Shown piece by piece: positions 22,852 to 33,663 of a stretch of DNA of 64,000 bases. The notes below the pieces were generated by a model. That model had not been told where the DNA came from. It did no database searches and worked only from the letters and a program-made list of their open reading frames with translations. Source of the DNA: Cylicocyclus nassatus. Lineage: Eukaryota; Nematoda; Chromadorea; Rhabditida; Strongylidae. The stretch covers positions 70,834,792 to 70,898,791 of the forward strand of contig CATQJL010000305.1 of the NCBI GenBank assembly GCA_958299035.1. Reading direction: 5' to 3'. How positions within the stretch are numbered: the first letter of the stretch is position 1; each line of letters begins with the position of its first letter. A program made the translations under genes and the position numbers.

Positions 22852-23430
22852 CATGGTGTCTCATAAAATGCGCACATTGTTTGATCATTAAGGACTTTCT
22901 TGCATTTGAGTCTTTCACCGATTTCTAAGTGTATTCCTGTGGTTCTGACTTCACTTAGTACAGTATAGAGCGAATTACCACCCTTCATTACTGTATGATT
23001 GAAGTAAAACTTCGATGACGATTTCAGCTCTTTAGGAGCCATATTTTCCTTTGCCTTTAAGAAGGCTATATAAAATATAGTTTTATTCTAGGCTGATCAA
23101 AGGCGCTGATTTCAAATATGAAATTCGCGGTTTACTGTAATCTTTTTTCTGCAAGTTGCTCTACTTAAACCATTGAAATGCTTCTCTAATGTTTGTCAGA
23201 AATGTGATTGCACTATCGATAAACCTCAGAAAAAAATACTCGCAAAAAGTGCTGCGGTGGCATCAGCATGTGCGATTTTTGATTTTTTAGAAAAAAACTC
23301 CTGGGCGACATGAATCATGATGGTTTCGCACGCTAAATGTTTCTACAGTAATCCTAAAGATCGGCGAAAGATATCAATGCACCAGAGTTATCAACGATCA
23401 AACAGTATGCACATTTTTTGGGACAATCTG
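22852..23430. mobile_element. mariner-type MITE, CAGGGTGTCCC family, diverged
   Basis: The left end CATGGTGTCTCATAAAATG with TTTGATCATTAAGG, and the right end GATCAAACAGT...TTTTTTGGGACAATCTG, are bounded by TA. It starts 6 bases after the preceding MITE ends. Shorter (579 bp) and more diverged than the copies further right. Confidence 0.75.
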
Positions 23431-23928
23431 TATTACCCTTTAATTCAACGGTTGCGGCCATATGCATCGTCTAAGCTGAAACTTCACACATCCATCTTTG
23501 CCTAAACGAATGTTTTGAGCTATTTTATGTGGCATTTCATAAAACTGTTCGATTGGTCGCCAATTTGTGATCCATAGAAAAAATTTTTTTTATCGCTTAT
23601 TAGCTTTAATCCAAAGTTTCACGTGAATGGAGATGGAGTTTACGGTTAGTAAGAGTAGATAAAGGTGTTCATCTGCAAGCGTCATTTTTAGCTTCAAAGT
23701 TACGTGTACGTATTCTTCAAAATGTCAAAAAAACGAGCACACGTTATTTTTTCCAAGTTTTCAAATGAGAAACTGAGGGCTTTGTTCATCATAAACACAG
23801 ATCGCATCATCGTTCCTTATATCGACTTGAGTAATCGTAATTTTCTTTGTCAATTCTAATTCGTATTTGCTTTCTTGCTACTGATTTTTATTTCCAAAAA
23901 TACTGAACCCTTTGGCAAATTATGTGCA

Positions 23929-25005
23929 ACTAGTTGGCTTTCCCGGTCCGGACCGGGCCAGTGTTCTCCTGCACTGCGAGCCCACCCCCCCCCTTTATAC
24001 AGGGTGTCCCAAAAAGATGTGCACACTGTTTGATCGTTAATAACTCTCTTGCTTTCATATCTTTTGTAGAGCTTAAAGCACCATTTTATAGAGCGAGGTT
24101 CAGCTTAGATTTGCAGAATGGAGCGAATCACTTTTCAATCGCTTTTCATTACTGTAGGATGACGGCAGGAACTTCGAAGAGGGTTTTAAGCCATTAAAAG
24201 GCGCAATTTGCCTCAGAAAGAAAGCCAAACAAGCCAGAAACTTGTAAACTGGCCTCGTTGAAGGTGCTGATTTTAAATATGAAGTTTGCACCTTAGTATA
24301 GTGCTTCTTTCATAAGTTATTTCAGATTTAGAGTAAAAATTGTTTTCTTAATTTCCCTCAAAAATGTGAATACGCGAACAAGAGAGTTCGAAAAATTGAT
24401 GAAAAGTTATCTACTGAAATCAGCATGCCTGAAAACCTTGATACACAGATTTTCAGATTTCTTTGAAATTATTTTATCACAAGTGAGTCAGTTTTCCACA
24501 GTGACGCTGTATGTTGGAAGTTCATACCGTAATCCTACAGTAATGAAAAGTGATTGGTGATTTGCTCCACACTGCAAATCTAAGTTGAACCTCGCTCTAC
24601 AGAATGGTACCTTGAACTCGGCAAAAAACCTGAAAACAAGAGAGTTATTAACGATTAAACAGTGTGCACATTTTTTGGGACACTCTGTATGTTATGGATA
24701 ACTTACCCTGGGACATCCGCTTCGAAACCGCATCCTCGTGATTCTGAGATAAAAATGGGCCTGACCGCCCTCCTTTACGTGACTATGGCAAAATGCCTGA
24801 TTAAACATAATAAGCCTTCAATTCCTTAGAAAAACGTAAACAAATCAATAAATCGATAGAAGGACCCAATGAATCGCCGCAAAAAGTAGCCTAAAACCGT
24901 CTCCGGGGTCGAAAACATCTGTGTGCAAACTTTCAGCCCAAACGGTTGAGCGGCGCGCGTTTCTATAAATCGCATACCCTCCAAACGGACAATTTTTGAG
25001 TTTTA
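23929..25005 (+). repeat. Repeat family X, copy 1, split by a MITE
   Basis: Head ACTAGTTGGCTTTCCCGGTC with a GGGCC motif, then CTGCACTGCGAG, a C-run, TGTTATGGATAACTTACC, CATCCGCTTCGAAACCGCAT, and tail CAATTTTTGAGTTTTAT. The MITE at 24000-24687 is inserted at a TA just after the C-run; removing it gives the same order as copy 3. The fixed head, fixed tail and TA-rich 3' flank suggest a retroposed SINE-like element, but no convincing tRNA body was recognised. Confidence 0.65.
24000..24687. mobile_element. mariner-type palindromic MITE, CAGGGTGTCCC family
   Basis: CAGGGTGTCCCAAAAAGATG at the left, inverse ending GGGACACTCTG at the right, TA both sides. The subterminal GTAGGATTACGGTAGGAACTT-type motif recurs in both halves. 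Nested inside repeat X copy 1. Confidence 0.85.
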
Positions 25006-25337
25006 TGTGTATAGAGAAGTATTTTTTTTTGTTTTTTATGCGCTATGCTGCATTTCTCGTTTAGTTTCAAGCTAATTTAGCAGCGAAAAAAGACTTTTTG
25101 CGCACTGTACTGGGGTTATTTCAGATGCTTTTGGATCTTACTTCTATTCGTTCACTCATAGTCTCAAAACAAACAATATTCTTTGATGCATCCTTAGAGT
25201 TTTCTTTGATGCATTCCTTTAAATTACTAAGTCATCAAGAAAAACATTTTAGGAAAGCATAACGTGGACCGATTTCAAACAACAGCGGAAGCAGCAGCGC
25301 ACATGCGTGACGGCATGTCATGCATACAATATTTATG

Positions 25338-25548
25338 TCGGGTGCACCAGCATTTCCTCTCCCACGCGGCCGCCTTGCTTGGACTCCGCACCTCTTCTGC
25401 GAACATGCTCTCTAGTTATTTTTAGTCGGCTGGGACTCCGCCTTCCATATTCTCGTGGTGGGAAAGTGATTAGAAAGCATGCTCGCGAAAAAGTTGCAGA
25501 ATGCAAGCGAGGCGGTTGCGCGGGAGTGGAGATGCTAGTGCACCCGAT
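25338..25548. repeat. Fold-back repeat, 211 bp
   Basis: TCGGGTGCACCAGCATTTCC at the left and the inverse of GATGCTAGTGCACCCGA at the right continue as imperfect pairing through CGCCTTGCTT and GAACATGCTCTCTA. Both strands consequently carry similar short reading frames (GCTSIS-TP), which are a by-product. Confidence 0.75.
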
Positions 25549-25641
25549 ACTGTATTCGATGTTCCATGTTCGACTTTCAATGAATCCTGGCATATCGAAT
25601 TAGTTGCTTTTGTGATTGAGCCAACACCAAAATTATTTAGC

Positions 25642-26067
25642 ACTAGTTGGCTTCCCCGGTCCAGCCCGGGCTATTGTTCATAGGGGAGGAGATAGATGCT
25701 ACCGCTCCCTGCAAAATTACTGCACTGCGCAACCCCTTCCCCCTTTTCCATGTTATGGATGACTTACCTTGCGCATCCGCTTCATTTCACCGCATCCTCG
25801 TGAATCTGAGTGAAAAGGGCTTCACTGCCGTCCTTCACATGATTATGAGAAAATGCTTAGTTGAACATGATAAGCCTTCAATTCCTTAGAAAACGTAAAC
25901 AAACCAATAAATCAATGGAGGGACCTGACGATTAGCCACAAAAAGTAGCCTGTAAACTGCGCAGGGGTAGAATTCATGTGTGTGCAAAGTTTCAGCTCAA
26001 TTGGTTGAATCGCTCTTTCTACAACTCACATACCCTCCAAACTGACAATTTTTGAGTTTTATATATA
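25642..26067 (+). repeat. Repeat family X, copy 2
   Basis: Head ACTAGTTGGCTTCCCCGGTC, CCGGGC, CTGCACTGCG, ATGTTATGGATGACTTACC and tail CAATTTTTGAGTTTTATATATA are preserved. It has an extra stretch after the head compared with copy 3. The TA-rich tail is where the train of MITEs begins. Confidence 0.65.
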
Positions 26068-26743
26068 CAGAGTGTCCCAAAAAATGTGAACACTGTTTGA
26101 TCGTTAATAACTCCGTTGCTTTTATGGCTTTCGCCGAGCTTTTGGCACCATTTTGTAGACCGAGGTTTAACTTAGATTTACAGTATGAAGCAAAACTCCG
26201 ATCTCCCTTCGCTACTGTTGGATTACGGTAGGAACTTCCAGTGTGTGAATCCACTGTGAAATATGCCATTTGATAAAATTTTTTCCAAAAAATCTGAAAA
26301 ATCGTGTACTAGGGTTTTCGCACACGCTGAATCCATCACACAACTTTTTACGAGAGTTTTTGCTTTTTTAACGGGGTAATCACATTTTTGACAAGTGCTG
26401 GGAATTCTGTTATTACGGTTTACCTGGGATAACTTCGGAAAGAAGCGTCACAGTACAGTGAAAATTTCATATTCGAAATCAGCGGCTTCCATTACCATGG
26501 TATAAGAGCTTTTGGCTTGTTTGGTTTTGTTCCGAGGCAGAATATGGCCTCTAATGGCCTAAAATCCTTGCCAAAGTTCCTACCGTAATCCTACAGTAAC
26601 GAAAAGCGATCGATGATTCGCTCCATACTACAAATCTAAGTTGAACCTCGCTCTACAGAATGGTGTCTCAAGCTCGGCGAAAGACATGAAAGCAGGGGAG
26701 TTATTAACCATCAAACAGTGTTCACATTTTTTGGGACACCCTG
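26068..26743. mobile_element. CAGGGTGTCCC-family MITE, train element 1
   Basis: CAGAGTGTCCCAAAAAATGT to GGGACACCCTG, TA flanks. 676 bp, long inverted-repeat arms with a TAGGATTACGGTAGGAAC motif in each half. Confidence 0.85.
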
Positions 26744-26747
26744 TATA

Positions 26748-27424
26748 CAGGGTGTCCCAAAAAATGTGAACACTGTTTGATTGTTAATAACTCCCCTGCT
26801 TTCATGTCTTTCGCCGAGCTTGAAACATTATTCTATAGAGCGAGGTCTAACTTAGATTTGTAGTATGGAGCGAAGCGTCGATCTCTCTTCATCACTGTAG
26901 GATTACGGTAGGAACTTCGACAAGGATTTTAGGCCATTGGAGGCCATATTCTCCTCGGAACAAAACCAAACAAGCCTGAAACTCGTACACTATGGTAATG
27001 GAAGCCGCTGAGTTCGAATATGGAATTTTCACTTTACTATGATGCTTCTTCCCAAGGTTATCTCGGGTAAACCGCGATGTCTGAATTTCCAGCATTTATC
27101 AGAAATGTGACTACATCGTCAAAAAAGCTAAAAACAATCGTAAAAAGTTGTGTAATGGAATCAGCGTGTGCGAAAACCCTAGTACACGATTTTTCAGAAT
27201 TTTTGAAATAAATTTTGTCAAATGGCATATTTCACAATAGATCCACATGCTAAAAGTTGGTACCGTAATCCTACGGTAACGAACAACGATCGGTAATTCG
27301 CTCCATACTACAAATCTAAGTTGAACCTCGCTCTACAGAATGGTGCCTCAACCTCGATGAAAGGCATGAAAGCAACGGAGTTATTAACGATTGAACAGTG
27401 TTCACATTTTTTTGGGACACCCTG
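26748..27424. mobile_element. CAGGGTGTCCC-family MITE, train element 2
   Basis: Starts 4 bases after element 1 (TATA between). CAGGGTGTCCCAAAAAATGT to GGGACACCCTG; 677 bp, the same subfamily as element 1, with TA flanks. Confidence 0.85.
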
Positions 27425-27438
27425 TATATATATATATA

Positions 27439-28409
27439 TTAGGTGGGTCACAAAGTTCGTTCGCCAGATTTTCAAAAAATCATAACTTCCTTCCTTCTTG
27501 GTGGAATTCCTTGAATCAACTTTTGTTCGAAAGAGGGAACCTTTTTCTTTACAAGAGTGTCTTTGGCATGAAATAGCTTGAGAAAATTCGAGAGTTACAA
27601 GCAGTTGAATGAAATCACTCAAGATCGGCACTTTTCAAGCAGGGTCACGAGAAATTCTGGAAATTTTTTTATTTTATAGAGCAAATTTTGCTTATTACAG
27701 TGGTACCTTTTTCACGAATTAAAACGATCTAGATCTAGAGTTAGAAATAAATAAAGAGAATTTCTTCACTTTTGCAATTTTTGAGCACGCTCAAAAAAAG
27801 CTTGAAAACGTCACAGAAAATGCGAAAAAGTCATAAACATGGGTTTTGTGACCTTTTCTTTCTAGCTGAGCGAAAATCGTGTCAATCGGGAGCAATTTTC
27901 ATTTTCATGAAAAACGCAGACTCGAAAATCCGAATAAATCGCGAAAATGAAAATTGCTCCCGATTGGCACGATCTTTGCTCAGCTAGAAAGAAAAGGTCA
28001 CAAAACCCATGTTTATGACCTTTTCGCATTTTCTGTGACGTTTTCAAGCTTTTTTGAGAGTGCTCAAAAATTGCAAAAGTGAAGAAATTCTCTTTATTTA
28101 TTTCTAACTCTAGATCTAGATCGTTTTAATTCATGAAAAAGGTACCACTGTAATGAGCAAAATTTGTTCTATCAAATAAAAATACTATCAGAATTTTTCG
28201 TGACCCTGCTTGAAAAGTGCCGATCTTGAGTAATTTCATTCAACTGCTTGTAACTCTCGAATTTTCTCACGCTATTTCATGACAATGACACTCTTGTAAA
28301 GAAAAAGGTTCCCTCTTTCGAACAAAAGTTGATTCAAGGAATTCCACCAAGAAGGAAGGAAGTTATGATTTTTTGAAAATCTGGCGAACGAACTTTGTGA
28401 CCCACCTAA
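27439..28409. mobile_element. Near-perfect 971-bp palindromic MITE, TTAGGTGGGTCACAAAG family, train element 3
   Basis: TTAGGTGGGTCACAAAGTTC to GAACTTTGTGACCCACCTAA with TA flanks. The two halves are inverted copies nearly to the centre at about 27924, with only scattered differences (for example AAACATGGGTTTTGTGACC on both sides). The most complete palindrome of its size here. Confidence 0.9.
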
Positions 28410-28413
28410 TATA

Positions 28414-29296
28414 TTAGGTCGTCCCGAAAGTTTTGTCGGTTTTTTTTATCGCTCACCAAACCTCACAGAGCACCATTCCATGAACGGCTTAGATGTCATT
28501 CTATTCACATTTTTATCCTCTTTCTTATAGCTATATTTGTTCCTTAATCTACCCCGTCTTTGCGATGTTATCGCCATGGATTTTTGAGCACCTCAACAGT
28601 AACGTCAAGATTTTCCTGAATTTTCAAAATTTTTATCTTGAGATTTTCGAAAAGCGCTGGGGACTGTTATGTAGGGCAAACCTTTGGCTACATTGTGGCT
28701 ATTTTAGATTACGTGGGCCACGTTTCTCAAGTCCGTAATAATTATTTATTTGAGAAAAACCGCGGCTTTCTGAACACGTTTTACCACGTAAAATTACCGA
28801 AAATTCCAAAAAGCTGATTTTTGAAGCAAATCAAACTTGGTTATGTTGCATAAATGATATTTAATAACAATCAAGTTTGAATTTGCAAAAACTTCAAAAG
28901 CTTTCATGCTTTTGCTGCAATTGCGCGTTTCATGACTCAGCCAAAAATCGAGACCTCAAAAGAAATAATTTTTTGAAGTCAAAATCAGCAAATTAGGAGA
29001 ATCTAAAATTACCACCTTATAGCCCGAGAATTGCTCTATCTGACCCATACTTGACCTTTTTCGAAAATTTGTAACGAAATTTTTAAAAATTAGCTCAACT
29101 TTGAGCAGGTAAAATTGACAGGTAGAGAATTTCGGCAATTACCAAAGAAAGCATATAACAGCATGGTATGAAAGTGCATCCATAAGAAAGAGAAGGAAAA
29201 GCTGCATCGAATGCATGTTGAAACTCACTCAGGTCTTTATCGTGCGTGGTTTTACAGCGGTTTGAAAAAAGCGACAAAACTTTCGGGACAACCTAA
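28414..29296. mobile_element. TTAGGTTGTCCCGAAA-family MITE, train element 4
   Basis: TTAGGTCGTCCCGAAAGTTT to AACTTTCGGGACAACCTAA, TA flanks, 883 bp. Sister of 20009-20888 along its whole length (shared AAATTTTTATCTTG.., AAACCGCGGC.., CCCGAGAATTGCTCTAT-type blocks). Confidence 0.85.
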
Positions 29297-29306
29297 TATA
29301 TATATA

Positions 29307-30016
29307 TTAGGTTGAACCGAAAGTTCTGTCCCTCCATTTTCAAAAATTCGTAACTTCGCCAGATTTCAACGGATTTGCTTGCTCGTAATTTTATTAGAAA
29401 GAATAGATCTTCCGCTTTCAAGCGCTGTTTTATGTAGCTTCTGCTTCGCACTGAGTGCCGAGATAAAAATGGAAAACTAAGACCATGTAAAGTTTGACCA
29501 TTTTAAGTTAGGTCACCAAAAATCTGGAATGCTGCAGAAAAATCTGAAATCGTCAGTACATATGTTTTTTGGCCTACCCTTTGCATCTGTGAAAAGTTTG
29601 TGTTGTTTGGACATCTCTGTGAGAAGTTATGAATATCGAGTTTACTATGGATAACGCCAAAATTAATTAATTTGGCAATTTTCGTGAAAATCATAACTTC
29701 TCGCAGAAACGTCCAAACAGCGCAAACTCTTCACAATTGCAAAGAGTAGGCCAAAAAACATATGTACTGACGATTTCAGATTTTTCTGCAGCATTCCAGA
29801 TTTTTGGTGACCTAACTTAAAATGGTCGAACTTTACATGGTCTTAGTTTTCCATTTTTATCTCGGCACTCAGTGTGAAACAGAAGCTCCGCAAAACAGGG
29901 CTTGAAAGCGGAAGATCTATTCTTTCTAATAAAATTACGAGCAAGCAAATCCGTTGAAATCTGGCGAAGTTACGAATTTTTGAAAATGGAGGGACAGAAC
30001 TTTCGGTTCAACCTAA
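29307..30016. mobile_element. TTAGGTTGAACCGAAAG-family palindromic MITE, train element 5
   Basis: TTAGGTTGAACCGAAAGTTC to GAACTTTCGGTTCAACCTAA, TA flanks, 710 bp; the halves are inverted copies nearly to the centre at about 29660. A relative lies at 40732-41425. Confidence 0.9.
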
Positions 30017-30022
30017 TATATA

Positions 30023-30693
30023 CAGGGTGTCCCAAAAAAATGTATCGAACGTTTGATCGTTGATATCTCTCTTCCCAAGAAGTCTTTTGCCTTGCGTCAG
30101 GTACCGTTTTGTAGAGCTGGCTTCAGCTTAGATTTGCATTATAGAATGATTCACCCACCTCTCTTCATTACTGTAGGATCACGGTAAAAACTTGAAACAT
30201 ATGGTGTCAATGTGGAAAAAGCTGCAGTTTCAAAATTTTTCAGAAAAATGTGAAAACTTGTGTATTGGGGTTTTGATGGACGCTGAGTTCAATACTCAAC
30301 TATTCACAAGATTACGAAGCTTTCTAAGCAGTGTGACCGCACTTTTTAGGAACATTGAAAAAATGTAGCTACCTCATACCTGGCATAACTCTTAAATGAA
30401 GCATCATAATAAGTTGGGAACTTCACAGTTATAATCAGCAACTCTAATTAGCCTAGTGTAAAAGTCTTCAGGCTGTTTTGTTTCCTTTCTGGGGCAAAAT
30501 ATTGTCTTTCATTGCTTAAAACCCTCTTGAAGTTTCTACCGTAATCCTACAGTAATGAAGGGAGATGGGTGATTCGTTTTACAATGCAAATCTAAGTTGA
30601 AGCCAGCTCTACAAAATGGTACCTGAAGCAAGGCAAAAGACTTCTGGGGTAGAGAGATATTAACGATCAAACGTTCGATACATTTTTTGAGAC

Positions 30694-30699
<6 letters not shown>
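30023..30699. mobile_element. CAGGGTGTCCC-family MITE, train element 6
   Basis: CAGGGTGTCCCAAAAAAATG to ATTTTTTGAGACACCC, TA-rich flanks, 677 bp. A distinct subfamily (ATCGAACGTTTGATCGTTGA next to the end). Confidence 0.85.
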
Positions 30700-30734
<35 letters not shown>

Positions 30735-30737
<3 letters not shown>

Positions 30738-31104
30738 TGGCGTACCCAGGATTTCGGCTCGGGGGGGGCGCGACAAAAAAATTTTCTAGTGAAGGTGCGT
30801 GGCGTTAGCCACGCACTCCGAAAATTTTTTTAGCGTGCTTATTAAAATTTTTGCGGGTCCCCGACCCCTAAAATCCGGAAAAAGGGGGCGTGGCGTTAGC
30901 CACGCCCCCGAAAAAATTTTTTTTACAAGGCTAATTTGAATTTTTAAAAATTTTTAAAAATTATTTTGATTATTTACAAAAATAAACAAGTCACTTGCAC
31001 ATTTTTATAACTCATATAGGTAGCTTTCAAAAATTTCGCGACCCATTCTCGGGGGGGGGGGGGCGCGCGCCCCCCCTCGCCCCCCCCCCCTCGGTACGCC
31101 ACTG
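30735..31104. mobile_element. CAGTGGCGTACC-ended DNA transposon, train element 7
   Basis: CAGTGGCGTACCCAGG at the left and GGTACGCCACTG at the right, inside a TA microsatellite, so an 8-bp target duplication (ATATATAT) is possible but not provable. The interior has G- and C-runs (about 31041-31091) and two palindromes of the form GCGTGGCGTTAGCCACGC (about 30798 and 30890). CAGTGGCGKA ends are widespread in invertebrate non-autonomous elements, often assigned to hAT. Confidence 0.75.
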
Positions 31105-31129
31105 ATATATATATATATATATATATATA

Positions 31130-31809
31130 CAGGGTGTCCCAAAAAGATGTGCACACTGTTTGTTTGTTAATAACTTTCTTGCTTTCATGTCTTTTGCCGA
31201 GCATGAAGTACCATTCTGTAGAGCGAGGATAAACTTAGATTTACAGTATGAAGGGACTTACCAGCCGCTTTTCATTACTGTAGAATCACGGTAGGAATTT
31301 CGAGGAGGTTTTTCAGCAATGAAAAGCTGTATTTTGCCTCAGAAAGAAGCCAAATAAGCCAGAAACTCTTGAACTGGGTTAATCATAGTCGCTGATTCTA
31401 AATATGAAAACTGCACGTCAGTACCATGTTTCTTTCATGAGTTAATTCAGATTTAGGGCAACAACTGATTCTCCAGTGTTCAGTAGAAGTGTGAATACGC
31501 CATCAAGAAAGCTCGAAAAACTGATGGAAAGTTGTGCAGTAAAATCAGCACGCCTGAAAACCTTGCTACACAATTTTTTAGATTTTTTTTGAAATTATTT
31601 CATCAAAAGGTTTATCCCACAGTGATGCTGTATGCTGGAAGTTCATACCGTAATCCTACAGTAGCAAAAAGAGATTGGAGTTTCGCTTAATACTGTAAAT
31701 CTAAGTTTATCCTCGCTCTACAAAATAATACTTCAAGCTCCGCAAAATACATGAAAGCAAGAGAGTTATTAACGATCAAACAGTGTGCACAACTTTTTGG
31801 GACACTCTG
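31130..31809. mobile_element. CAGGGTGTCCC-family MITE, train element 8
   Basis: CAGGGTGTCCCAAAAAGATG to GGGACACTCTG with TA microsatellite on both sides; 680 bp, the same subfamily as 24000-24687. Confidence 0.85.
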
Positions 31810-31902
31810 TATATATATATATATAGATTTTCGGCTAAGAACCACCGCTGACTGGGATGCGCTAACAATGAGTGAGGCAATTCTCTGAAGACTACGCACA
31901 TA

Positions 31903-32419
31903 TTAAAACTTGCATGTCTCCATTAAAGCCGTGAGTTCAGTCGTTACGGCGGTGCATTCGTTTTTTGTTCATTTTGGGATTCCAAGATAGAATCCAGCAC
32001 GCCTCGAGCGTCTTTCGTGCTGACACCTCGGTTTCCGGTGACAGAACGTTGACCGAAACATGGAATTTTCTTTGTCCTGATGGCATAGCTCGCGATGCGT
32101 GTCCAAGGGGGCTGATAGCTTTGGTCTTCGCAACCCGTCTCCGGTTCCCTAATCCTAACTCATAAAGGCCTTCCCGTCTCTCCCACATATTCCTCCCCAC
32201 ATAGCTTACAACTAATACGATAAACCAGAGCCAGTACTAGAGGCAAGTAGTCCCCGTCACTATTTCGCAAATTACGCAATCAGGAACGCTACATGCCTGG
32301 TCATATGCCTTGTTGCGCACACGTTGCTTGAGATTAGGAGTAATCTCCACGACTCTGAGTGAGCCTTGCAATCCGGATTTGCGTATGAATGCCAATAATC
32401 TTGGTGTTGGCTCAATCAT
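31903..32419 (-). pseudogene. Penelope-like element, GIY-YIG endonuclease domain relic
   Basis: Reading the minus strand: LLAFIRKSGLQGSLRVVEI, NLKQRVRNKAYD, CSVPDCVICE; then LVYRISCKLCGEEYVGETG in another frame; then KTLEACWIL...NPKMNKK, and finally ECTAVTTELTALMETCKF to a stop. This is the order in Penelope-like retroelements: linker with a C-x-x-C zinc motif, the GIY (here LVY) and YIG (here YVG) motifs, then KTLEAFWI-x-x-NPKMNR-x-EC. Three frames are needed, so it is dead. The upstream reverse transcriptase is absent; another TIR element (32439-32920) lies right where it would continue. Confidence 0.8.
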
Positions 32420-32438
32420 GAAAGCAACTGTATTTGAT

Positions 32439-32920
32439 ACTCAGACAAATCACTGGGACTTTCGCAGAGCGCTTGCGGAAGTTCCGCCGGGTCACCTGCG
32501 GAAATTCCGAAATGAGGTCTTGCGGAAGTTCCGAAATCGAACTACAACAGTGAAAGAGAACACCTAAGCGAGATTTGAACCTTACTCTATTGACTGTGAG
32601 ACTCATCTACTATCTTCTGCACCACGACTGACATGTTTGATAATGCACTCTAGTTGTTGGCAAAGCAACATCATATTGGACAACACATCAAAGTCCTGCA
32701 GAAGTTCTGGCAAGCCAAAGTGTTGCGAAACCTCTGGCTTTCGGAAATTCCGCAGGATTTTGAAGAATGTCCTGCGGAAGTTCCAGTATTCAACCAGTTT
32801 GGCCGAAAATCTCGCGAAAGTTCGAATCTAACGTTTTCATTTTTGCAATAGTGAACAAAGCCCTGCGAAATTTCTGCAAATTTCGCTTGCCCCTCGGAAG
32901 TTCCGGTGATTTGTCTGAGT
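32439..32920. mobile_element. TIR element with GGAAGTTCC subterminal array and tRNA-like core, copy 1
   Basis: Inverted ends ACTCAGACAAATCAC and GTGATTTGTCTGAGT. Near both ends the palindromic motif TGCGGAAGTTCCG (and variants with AAATT) recurs at least seven times, like transposase-binding subterminal repeats. The centre holds a tRNA-like module on the minus strand. A second copy in the opposite orientation is at 61972-62446. No target duplication could be read. The superfamily is unknown. Confidence 0.65.
32568..32637 (-). other. tRNA-like module inside TIR element copy 1
   Basis: On the minus strand GTGGTGCAGAAGATAG resembles an A box and AGGTTCAAATCTC a B box at normal spacing, with CTCACAG where an anticodon loop (CAC) would be. 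The anticodon stem does not pair well. It aligns with the Met-like module at 40640-40700. A relic or SINE-type promoter, not a working tRNA. Confidence 0.5.
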
Positions 32921-33663
32921 AAGCCCTGTATTGTCTTCACACACCATTTAGAAAAGCCAGAAAATAGTTTCTGAGGAAACAGTGCCCAAAAGAGATAGTT
33001 GAGTAACTTTCAATTTCCAAGGACTGTATTAAGAGAATGAGGAAATCTGCATACGTAAATTACAGCATATCTACAGAATGCCTATCCCATAAAGACACAT
33101 AGCCGTATCCGATTACAGGGTTGAACAGTCCTTTTTTCGCTTTGGCCAAACCTACAGAGCGTTTGAGATAAGCAAGTATTCAAATAACACACTTTCATTC
33201 GAATCTTAAAGTTTGTTTGCAAGTTGTCATTACGTAGCTTACTCACAAAATCATTGTGCTCAGCTCGGTGACACAATCTCCCTAAACAATGTTGTACTAA
33301 ATTCTTACAAGTAAGAGGAGGTAGATGTCACGCTTTTGCGGCAATTTCAGTTCAACTCTACATAAATTTTATCAAATTAGACAAAGTATTTCTACAAAAC
33401 GCAAAAGCAAAACTCGTCCTCGATTGTTTGCAACGCAAGCAGCTGGGTAAGCATCATTTTCGTTCCAGTATGGAACACGCTTATGACGACATGCTAAAAA
33501 AGTCTTTTTTTTATTTCAAATCCTTACAGAAAATAACCACCAAGTTGGGCTTCTATCCTCTTTCACAATCATTCTTATTTTAAGAGATTGATCATACGTA
33601 ATTAGTCCATTACTTCAGGATTTACTTACTGTATTCAAATCAATGTTACTTACTCAGACACTG
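32921..33663. other. No recognisable gene or repeat
   Basis: AT-rich, nothing supported. Confidence 0.5.

Noticed and set aside
25333..25603. Pair of similar proteins on opposite strands
   Set aside because: Both come from the two arms of a fold-back repeat, so the similarity is structural and not evidence of genes.
32568..32637. Functional tRNA gene
   Set aside because: A and B boxes are present but the anticodon stem and acceptor stem do not pair; treated as a relic inside a transposon.
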